Assembly: GCA_938003575.1 (NCBI GenBank)
Contig: CALKYG010000383.1
Location: 1-5,272, forward strand
Source: an uncultured Alphaproteobacteria bacterium
GTDB taxonomy: Bacteria; Pseudomonadota; Alphaproteobacteria; Caulobacterales; Parvularculaceae
Reading direction: 5' to 3'
DNA length: 5,272 nt
The notes under the pieces were generated by a model. The model saw only the letters and a program-made list of their open reading frames with translations, searched no databases and had not been told where the DNA came from. The position numbers and the translations under genes were made by a program. Position 1 is the stretch's first letter. Every line of letters begins with the position of its first letter. This document shows, one piece after another, positions 1 through 5,272 of this stretch.

Positions 1-3000
1 CTGCGGACCGGGGTGGCCCTCCTCGATCGCGCGGCGGAGCGACAGGCCGATCTTCTCAAACTGTTGCTTCACTGAAGTGAGCGACAATAGCGCCTTGCGA
101 ACCGGGCCGGACTGGGGCTCCTCCCGAACCGCACGCAACCCTATCGCGCCGGATGTCGAGGTCGATTCCTGGCGCAATACAGCTTCCACGAGGTCGCGCG
201 ACGCGCTGGTCGCGAGATTCATTTCGCGGTAGGCCTTTACATCGACATACCGCGCGCCGCGCCGCGCGCCGGACCTGCTTTCAAACTGCGCGATTTTCAG
301 ATTTGCCTCGCCGCCGTACCTCAACACCCCGGCAGTCGCGGAGGTCTGCTGCAATACGCCGAATTCGGGTTCCATGCGCGAGTAGTACGCCTTCGCCGAC
401 AGCCGCTCTCCGGTATGGCTGACCTCGGCAAGGATCGCGTCGGAGCGATCATCACCCGTCGGCCCGTCGCGCAGCGTCGTCGCATATTCAAGGCGAACCT
501 GGTCTTTCTGGGTCAGATCGAGCTTGACGTCGGCGCCAGCAAGATTCGTCCGTTCGCCGGCCACGCCCGGCGACTCCTCATGGATGTAAGTTGCGCCCGC
601 CTCACCGCGGCCCGCGAGGAACCGCATAGCGGCTCGCCCTCCCGCGGTGAGGTTGCGGTCGACCGGCGCCGCCGTTTCGTAATCGACGACAATGACGTTC
701 GGGTTGAACGCGGCGTCCGACGCAGGAACTGGAAGCCGAAAGATGATCTCACCCGTTTCGAAGTCGATATCATAGTCCGCATATCGCAGGAGCGTCACCG
801 CGCCGATGACGACATCCGGGCGAAAGCGATCCCGCGTTTCAACAATGATGGTTTCCGAGTTGCGCACGAGTGGCGACGCAGAGAGGCGATAGGGACCTGA
901 AGTCCCGTCCGCCGCCAGTTCATCCTTGACAAACGCCTGATTGGTTTCAGCGGCGAAGCCGGTGAAAGCAAAGCGTTCACCCTCGTAAACCGTCTGAAGA
1001 CCTGACAATCGGCGACTATACCGAGACAACCTCGAGTCGGTCATACCGGTGTCGTAATCGCCGAACTGCGCCTTGAAGCCGCTGTTTTCCGCTTTGAGAT
1101 AAACAGGATACCGGCTTTGCGCTTCAAATCGCTGGTTCGAGCCGTCGCCGTAAGCGGGGTATCGGTCATCAGGATCGACAACGTCGAAGAGGTCGTCGTC
1201 AGCAGAGGCCCGCTTTGTCGCGCTGTCGCCGGCAATCGTCACCAGCCAACCGCCTTTGACGGCGCCCTTTGCGAAGCCCGCAATACGGCCGTCGCCGATC
1301 AGCGCTGAACTGTCGGGATTCTTTGCGGCGCCGTCCCGGCGCTCAAGCCCGGCGTCGCCCTCCGCAAGACCGACAACGATCCAGTCGCGTAGCGCCGGCC
1401 TGATGTACGTGGTGAATGATTTCTCGGCCCCGTCTTCTAGCTTCACCCTGATGCGGGCAAGCCCGGTTTCGACAGTCGGCTCAAGTTCGATGAGCGCAAC
1501 GCCGTTCTGTCCTACCGAAACGCCCGCCATTGCCGACAATGGCGCGTCGAGCGGCGCGCGGCGTTCGATCGCCTCACGCGCAGCGGACCGGAACGGCGGA
1601 TCGATCCCGACCTCGAGAATATGTCCGGCGCGCACTGGGCGTCCCGCGCCGTCCGTCACCTTGAGCGCAATGACCGGCCGGGTTTTTCCGTCAGCAAAGG
1701 CGCGCGTTTTTTCCGGCAGCATAAAGGCGCGCTGCGCCTTGTCGATGAAGTCGATATTGCGCGCGATCCGCGCGACTTCCCGGCCGCTCTCATCGGCGAT
1801 TACGGCCTCGATGCGATTTACGCCTTCTAAAAGATCGACACCCCTCCAGCGCGACAGTGCAATCGTGCGCATGATCGACACGTCGCGGCCCGCGAAGTTT
1901 TCCGCCGCGACTTCATGTCCGTTCAGGTAAAGGGTCGCACGAAGGCCCGCCGCGTGCTTGATCCCGATATTCGCCGAGCGGGCAGACGGCGTCACTCCTT
2001 CCGCCGGATAGGCAAAGGCGGGGCCGGCGTCCGACTGTTGATTGAGCCAGATCTTGTCAAAAGCGAGATATTCCTTTTCGGCGTTGAAAGGCGCCTTTTC
2101 CTCTGTGGGTTCGTCGGGCGCCCTCGCGCCGGTCCTGCGCGCGTAGAAGTTCGCGCGCCATACCTTGCCGCCTCTCGCATCGACGAACTGCGAACGAGCC
2201 GAACCGGCGCGGCGTGTGTCATCACTACACTGAACAAGCTCATAGCCAGCGGGAAGGCTCTCTTCGTCGACTTGAACCACATGCGTTCGTGGGAGAACGT
2301 CCTCGAAATGGAAAAGGCCGTTCTCGTCAGCGACTGTCGTCGCGCCCGTCTCCATATAGAGACGCACGCCGGGGACGCCTTTCCCGGCGCGAGGGTTCTT
2401 CGCCGCTCCGCCGTCAGCGTTGCACCCATCCTCGATGATCCGACCGACAATGGTCAGGCTCTCGCGGAAGAAGTCATCCTCAATCGTGATAGAGGCTTCC
2501 GCGCGGTTTGAAATGGGAGCGCCGGCTGCGCTGACCGCCAGCGCGCGATTGACCGCAGCACCGCGCCGCGCGCCCGAAGCAACTTCGACCACATAAGCGA
2601 GCTCGGCAATCGACGCCGGCGCGAGAAGGCCTGCGTGGAAGTTGAGCGTGCGCCCATCGGCGCCAACCGCCGGATCCGGGATCGGCGCGCCGTCAAGGCG
2701 AGTCGACCCCGCCTGGTGCCGAAAACCTTCTGGAAGCATGTCAACGATGCGGAAAGCTGCCGTAGTCGACGCGCGGTTCTCGATTGAGATGCGATAGCGC
2801 ACGAAATCGCCTATCGAAGCGGCCTCGACGTCAGCGGCCTTGCGGACGACAAGATCTGTCTGCGGATCAAGCGGGATGTCGACTTCGACATCTGCCGTGG
2901 CGGTCAAGGTGAAGGCCTGTCCGTAAGAGCCTGACATGATCGTGAAGGGGGCGTTCGGCAGCGCACCGAACGCGGCGGGCGAAAGAGTCGACGGGGCGGA

Positions 3001-3939
3001 GTATCCCGCAGGCGGAGAGACGATGAGTCGGTATGTTCCGGGCATCATGATCGGAAAGCGGAACTCGCCGGGTCCGAGTGTATAGATCATGCCGGCGGCG
3101 TCGGCGACGTTTTGTCCTGTAGTCACTGTAGCGGGATAGGAGGAGATTCCGTCGATGCCGTAAACCCGCGCCGGTGCGCCAGTCGCATCATCGACGACCG
3201 AGACGACGGCGCCGTCGACGAGTGCGCCGGTGAGGCCGTCGAAAACTCGGCCGAAAGGATCGGCGGCGGCGGTGTCAGTCGACACCTCGGTCGCGTCAAA
3301 CGGGTCTTGATATCGCGCCACAATGGTTGAGCCGTTCACTATTGTCAGTATACTGTCATTTTGTGTCGGCGCGCCGGCATTGCTAGCGATCCAGGCGTAG
3401 AAGACTCCAGTGTCAGGGCCGCTTTCGTACAGGCGAAGCCTGACGAAATCGCCGTTTTCGGTGCGCACCGTCGCAATGACCGTCTCGATTCTCGCGGGGT
3501 CGCCGTTTTGTCCTGCATCGGCGACGCGAACGATGATCGGCTCGCCGGAGAAATAGGCCGACGCTGGAGCGATCCTCACGGGTGAGACCGTGTATACGGC
3601 GGCGCCGCCGGCCGCGGTGAGCGGTCCAACCGGTTGAAACGACCCGTCCGCCGTCATCAGGTCCGAGCCGTTCAGCATGACCGTTATGCTGTCCGGCGCG
3701 TTCGGCGCAAATCGGTAGAACTCAATGGTCGACGGAGTGCGTGCGGCCTCTATCGTGAAACTCGCCGCGGCCGTCGACACGCTCGCTGATCCGGAGCCCG
3801 TCGAGTAAGTGACGTGGGCGACATTATCGACTTGAGCGCCGAGAACGGCGGCGTCGGCGCGCCCTATTGCAGCCGAAGCAAGCGCGGCGGCGGCGGCAAT
3901 TAGCCGCGAAAACCCCTCTATGACGCCCCTACAAGCCAC
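1..3939 (-). CDS. Giant modular outer-membrane protein, DUF11 and SdrD_B-like domains plus C-terminal beta-barrel (3' end outside window)
   Basis: One reading frame with no stop runs from a GTG at 3939 to position 1: 1313 residues, C-terminus missing. Domains by residue: signal peptide 1-30 (R4 and R12, then LIAAAAALASAAIG, likely cut after ADA); N-terminal beta module 34-67; beta domain about 126-190 (VADAGQNGDP, then YESGPDTGVF); Cna-B/carboxypeptidase-regulatory-like fold about 227-315 (DPFGRVFDGLTGALVDGA; PGTYRLIVSPPAGY); DUF11 about 354-490 (DLVVRKAAD, VDMLPEGF, SNRAEASITI); SdrD_B-like about 494-600 (GKGVPGVRLYMETG, DENGLFHFEDVLPRTHVVQV, SQFVD, WRANFYAR); beta region about 615-850; barrel-like region from about 851 (RDWIVVGLAEG, FGDYDTG, LSRYSRRLSGL, DYDIDFETGEIIF). 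The in-frame TGA directly before the GTG rules out a longer start. The domain order is known to me from proteobacterial surface proteins without assigned function. Export and outer-membrane location are inferred. It lies 111 bases after the neighbouring secreted DUF11 gene, probably in the same operon. Confidence 0.92.
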   Translation of the reverse strand, partial: MACRGVIEGFSRLIAAAAALASAAIGRADAAVLGAQVDNVAHVTYSTGSGSASVSTAAASFTIEAARTPSTIEFYRFAPNAPDSITVMLNGSDLMTADGSFQPVGPLTAAGGAAVYTVSPVRIAPASAYFSGEPIIVRVADAGQNGDPARIETVIATVRTENGDFVRLRLYESGPDTGVFYAWIASNAGAPTQNDSILTIVNGSTIVARYQDPFDATEVSTDTAAADPFGRVFDGLTGALVDGAVVSVVDDATGAPARVYGIDGISSYPATVTTGQNVADAAGMIYTLGPGEFRFPIMMPGTYRLIVSPPAGYSAPSTLSPAAFGALPNAPFTIMSGSYGQAFTLTATADVEVDIPLDPQTDLVVRKAADVEAASIGDFVRYRISIENRASTTAAFRIVDMLPEGFRHQAGSTRLDGAPIPDPAVGADGRTLNFHAGLLAPASIAELAYVVEVASGARRGAAVNRALAVSAAGAPISNRAEASITIEDDFFRESLTIVGRIIEDGCNADGGAAKNPRAGKGVPGVRLYMETGATTVADENGLFHFEDVLPRTHVVQVDEESLPAGYELVQCSDDTRRAGSARSQFVDARGGKVWRANFYARRTGARAPDEPTEEKAPFNAEKEYLAFDKIWLNQQSDAGPAFAYPAEGVTPSARSANIGIKHAAGLRATLYLNGHEVAAENFAGRDVSIMRTIALSRWRGVDLLEGVNRIEAVIADESGREVARIARNIDFIDKAQRAFMLPEKTRAFADGKTRPVIALKVTDGAGRPVRAGHILEVGIDPPFRSAAREAIERRAPLDAPLSAMAGVSVGQNGVALIELEPTVETGLARIRVKLEDGAEKSFTTYIRPALRDWIVVGLAEGDAGLERRDGAAKNPDSSALIGDGRIAGFAKGAVKGGWLVTIAGDSATKRASADDDLFDVVDPDDRYPAYGDGSNQRFEAQSRYPVYLKAENSGFKAQFGDYDTGMTDSRLSRYSRRLSGLQTVYEGERFAFTGFAAETNQAFVKDELAADGTSGPYRLSASPLVRNSETIIVETRDRFRPDVVIGAVTLLRYADYDIDFETGEIIFRLPVPASDAAFNPNVIVVDYETAAPVDRNLTAGGRAAMRFLAGRGEAGATYIHEESPGVAGERTNLAGADVKLDLTQKDQVRLEYATTLRDGPTGDDRSDAILAEVSHTGERLSAKAYYSRMEPEFGVLQQTSATAGVLRYGGEANLKIAQFESRSGARRGARYVDVKAYREMNLATSASRDLVEAVLRQESTSTSGAIGLRAVREEPQSGPVRKALLSLTSVKQQFEKIGLSLRRAIEEGHPGPQ

Positions 3940-3957
3940 TCAAACCGAGCTTCTCAG
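3940..3957 (-). promoter_or_regulatory. Weak ribosome binding region before the giant gene
   Basis: Upstream of the GTG at 3939 the minus strand reads CTGAGAAGCTCGGTTTGA. GAGAAG is the only Shine-Dalgarno-like element and is ten bases from the start, longer than usual. A better match, AGGGG, lies inside the frame at 3930-3926, four bases before an ATA codon. The weak GTG start suggests lower translation of the giant protein than of its small neighbour. Confidence 0.35.
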
Positions 3958-3991
3958 CCCCCCAGGAATAAGCCCCTCTTTTTGCGACGAC

Positions 3992-4021
3992 GCCGCCGCA
4001 TCGGTTTCGCGATGCGGCGGC
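3992..4021 (-). terminator. Perfect 12-bp intergenic hairpin, possible attenuator or mRNA 3'-end structure
   Basis: GCCGCCGCATCG at 3992-4003 and its exact reverse complement at 4010-4021 flank a six-base loop, 29 bases after the stop of the small DUF11 gene and 52 bases before the start of the giant gene. No T-run follows on either strand; the minus strand continues with GTCGTCGCAAAAAG. It is therefore not a textbook intrinsic terminator. It may instead cause partial termination, protect the 3' end of the upstream message, or form an RNA processing boundary. A second, weaker hairpin (CCGCGA 4031-4036 with TCGCGG 4045-4050) directly follows the upstream stop codon. The structure is seen; the role is inferred. 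Confidence 0.6.
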
Positions 4022-4050
4022 TCATCGAACCCGCGATATGCCGGTCGCGG

Positions 4051-5157
4051 TTACCTCACGAGAGCCCTGATCGTGACAGTTCCTGTAGCGCCCGGCGCCA
4101 ACGATGCTCCGGAGAGGCCGACCGTGCAGCCTGTGACGCAGGCGCCGCCCGGCGTCGAAAGGACGCCGGCGACGGAGAATCCGGCTTGTGCTGCTGAGAC
4201 GAACTGGACTTCGTCGGGCAGCACGTCGCTGATCGCGATGTTCGCCGCTGTCGCCGATGCGCCGGCGGCGTTCGCAGCGGAGATGACGTATTCGATGCAT
4301 GCGCCGGGCGTTGCAAAACCGCCCGAGATTGCGTCGGTCGCGCAATTGGTCGGGTTGGTGGCGACAACTGCGACCGTCTTCGACGCCGAAAGCGACGCGG
4401 CCGAGACCGTATAGGTCGCGGTAGACGAGTGCGCGCCGTCGTTTGCGGCGTCACTGTCGCCCGCGGCGTCTGCGAGTACGCTGTCGGCCTCACCGTTAAG
4501 GGCGTTGGACCCGGCCGTTGTAATATTCGTGCCTGGCGTCGCGCTGTATGAGCCGTCCAGCGAAGCTGTCGGATAGTATGAATCGGCGATAAGGATGACG
4601 CCGTCCGTCTGGCCGTTTGTCGCGGCGCCCGGAACATCGCCTGAGATGACGACCCAGACGGTCGCATCGGGTGCGACATCCGAAGTGACGCCTGATCCAA
4701 GGGTGTAGGAGACGCCGGCGCCCGCGTCATCGACGCCCGGCGTGAAGATGCCGTCGCCGCCGGCATCGACGTAGTACCGCGCCGTATAGGTTCCGATATC
4801 GAAGGCGTCGGCGCCGACATCAGCGAGGCTCAACCGGTAGGCGATGTTGTCGTTGCCGTTGTTGGTCACGCCGAAGACAAGCTCTGCGCCCGTTTCGCCC
4901 GGTGATACGCTCGTATTGACCGCTGTCGACACAGTGACATCGACCTTGCGGTCGACGGTGAACGTCGTCGGGGAGCCAGACGTGTCAATTTGTGTCTGCG
5001 ATACTCCGCCGACCTGATAATCGAGCGTGAAACTGTTCGAGACGGACGTCCCCGCATCGGTGCCCGCCGCATAAGCGGCCGTCGCCGACGCATAGGCGGC
5101 GACGCTCGCCGCTAAGACGATGGCCGACTTTCTCAGTCGGCGCCCAGGCGCATTCAT
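4051..5157 (-). CDS. Secreted acidic DUF11-domain protein
   Basis: The product is 368 residues. I chose the ATG at 5157 because AGGGGA lies seven bases upstream; the frame also opens at a GTG at 5175, but that start has no ribosome site and puts extra residues before the basic region. Signal peptide: RRLRK at 6-10, hydrophobic Ala-rich stretch 11-28, likely cut after A30 (AYA|AG). Mature part: beta module 32-70 (SVSNSFTLDYQVGG; FTVDRKVDV), a first DUF11-like region to about 175, a Thr/Ser/Asp-rich stretch, and a C-terminal DUF11 region about 255-368 (SASKTV, CIEYVISAANAAG, ISDVLPDEVQFV, LAPGATGTVTIRAL). D131-D144 looks like a calcium loop (DAGGDGIFTPGVDD) but the spacing is imperfect. Four cysteines lie at 272, 287, 340 and 344. 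The mature chain has about 32 acidic and 7 basic residues. There is no barrel, sortase signal or lipobox, so it is probably free or bound to a partner outside the inner membrane. Function unknown. Confidence 0.93.
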   Translation of the reverse strand: MNAPGRRLRKSAIVLAASVAAYASATAAYAAGTDAGTSVSNSFTLDYQVGGVSQTQIDTSGSPTTFTVDRKVDVTVSTAVNTSVSPGETGAELVFGVTNNGNDNIAYRLSLADVGADAFDIGTYTARYYVDAGGDGIFTPGVDDAGAGVSYTLGSGVTSDVAPDATVWVVISGDVPGAATNGQTDGVILIADSYYPTASLDGSYSATPGTNITTAGSNALNGEADSVLADAAGDSDAANDGAHSSTATYTVSAASLSASKTVAVVATNPTNCATDAISGGFATPGACIEYVISAANAAGASATAANIAISDVLPDEVQFVSAAQAGFSVAGVLSTPGGACVTGCTVGLSGASLAPGATGTVTIRALVR

Positions 5158-5164
5158 ACGCAAA

Positions 5165-5170
5165 TCCCCT
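5165..5170 (-). promoter_or_regulatory. Ribosome binding site of the small DUF11 gene
   Basis: On the minus strand AGGGGA lies seven bases before the ATG at 5157. This strong Shine-Dalgarno match decides the start of the small gene in favour of the ATG over the in-frame GTG at 5175, which lies upstream of this site. The same six bases are fully complementary to TCCCCT at 5187-5182, so the site may be partly hidden in a small hairpin. Confidence 0.8.
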
Positions 5171-5187
5171 TGCACTAGCTGAGGGGA
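5165..5187 (-). promoter_or_regulatory. Small 5'-leader hairpin covering the ribosome binding site
   Basis: In the minus-strand message, UCCCCU (5187-5182) can pair over six bases with AGGGGA (5170-5165), closing an 11-base loop. The paired element is the ribosome binding site itself. The pairing is visible in the sequence. Whether it forms strongly enough to affect translation is inference; six pairs, four of them G-C, is modest. Confidence 0.4.
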
Positions 5188-5272
5188 AAATGACGCAGCG
5201 CTGTAAATAAAATAATAAAGTTGATTTGGCCTATGAAATATAGTGTGACAACTGCTGGTTGTCGTAATATAT
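5188..5272 (-). promoter_or_regulatory. AT-rich probable promoter region
   Basis: This stretch is far richer in A and T than the rest of the window and lies just upstream of the first gene, where a promoter for the pair would be expected. Minus-strand hexamers include TTGTCA (5251-5246), TATATT (5242-5237) and TATTAT (5217-5212). ATTTCA lies 16 bases upstream of TATTAT, but it is a weak -35 match and TTGTCA is too far from TATTAT. I cannot define a convincing sigma-70 pair. The region continues past the window edge, so further sites may lie outside. Confidence 0.35.
5247..5263. promoter_or_regulatory. Inverted repeat, candidate operator
   Basis: GACAAC and GTTGTC flank the five bases TGCTG, giving a 17-base interrupted palindrome 90 to 106 bases upstream of the first start codon and overlapping the TTGTCA hexamer on the minus strand. 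A dimeric repressor or activator could bind such a site. I do not recognise it as the site of a named regulator, and six-base arms can occur by chance. Confidence 0.3.

Noticed and set aside
415..900. Plus-strand open frame of 161 codons.
   Set aside because: It lies fully opposite the barrel-coding part of the giant gene, and its Arg-rich translation shows no recognisable motif.
1256..2511. Two long plus-strand open frames (1256-1930 and 1915-2511).
   Set aside because: They are antisense to the giant gene. Their translations are Arg/Ser/Pro-rich without domains, as expected opposite GC-rich codons, while the minus frame gives recognisable domains throughout.
3919..3985. G-runs on the minus strand near the giant gene start as a G-quadruplex.
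   Set aside because: The runs of four to six G are separated by loops too long (up to about 28 bases) for a convincing quadruplex.
3920..4414. Plus-strand open frame of 164 codons spanning the intergenic gap.
   Set aside because: Mostly antisense to the 3' end of the small DUF11 gene and crossing the hairpin. Its low-complexity Ala/Pro/Thr content reflects the opposite strand.
4731..4770. EF-hand or dockerin calcium loop in the small protein.
   Set aside because: DAGGDGIFTPGVDD has the right composition, but the acidic residue expected at loop position 12 is one place late and there is no second loop, so I do not call a domain.
4056..4820. Minus-strand open frame of 254 codons inside the small DUF11 gene.
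   Set aside because: It is a frame-shifted shadow with an Arg/Pro/Ser-rich translation. The other frame has a signal peptide, ribosome site and DUF11 motifs.
5158..5175. GTG at 5175 as start of the small DUF11 gene.
   Set aside because: It has no ribosome site of its own, and the strong AGGGGA falls after it, correctly spaced for the ATG at 5157.

Overview
The window is GC-rich and both genes lie on the minus strand. The codon use, alanine-rich signal peptides and kind of secreted repeat-domain proteins suggest an alphaproteobacterium, perhaps of the Caulobacterales/Hyphomonadaceae/Parvularculales type. That placement is inference from style and remembered family members, not from a marker gene. 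No RNA gene, CRISPR array, insertion sequence, phage gene or origin is visible, and no stretch over 300 bases lacks a gene.

Layout in the direction of transcription (right to left). Positions 5272-5158 are an AT-rich upstream region with a short inverted repeat (5247-5263), weak promoter-like hexamers, and a small hairpin that includes the ribosome binding site of the first gene. Positions 5157-4051 encode a 368-residue exported, acidic protein with DUF11-type (conserved repeat domain) beta-sandwich modules. Positions 4050-3940 form a short intergenic region with a perfect 12-bp hairpin (3992-4021) that has no U-tract. From 3939 to the window edge runs one uninterrupted reading frame of at least 1313 codons. 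It starts at a GTG and has no stop before position 1. I checked it codon by codon; it is the dominant feature of the window and is easily missed because its 3' end lies outside.

The large protein is modular. It has a signal peptide, an N-terminal beta module, a beta domain of the 'DxxxNxDP...ETGPxTGxF' type, a Cna-B/carboxypeptidase-regulatory-like fold, a DUF11 domain, an SdrD_B-like domain, a linking beta region, and then a long strand-turn-strand region that looks like an outer-membrane beta-barrel and continues beyond the window. I recognise this domain order from large proteobacterial surface proteins usually annotated only as 'DUF11 domain-containing' or 'conserved repeat domain protein'; I know of no established function.

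The two genes probably work together as a small secreted protein and a giant outer-membrane protein, co-transcribed with a hairpin between them that may set their ratio. Both mature proteins begin with the same short beta module. The small protein's terminal DUF11 domain stops one strand pair early, so a strand-swapping interaction between the partners is a testable idea. No catalytic residues were seen in either protein, so a structural, adhesive or surface-layer role is the simplest guess.
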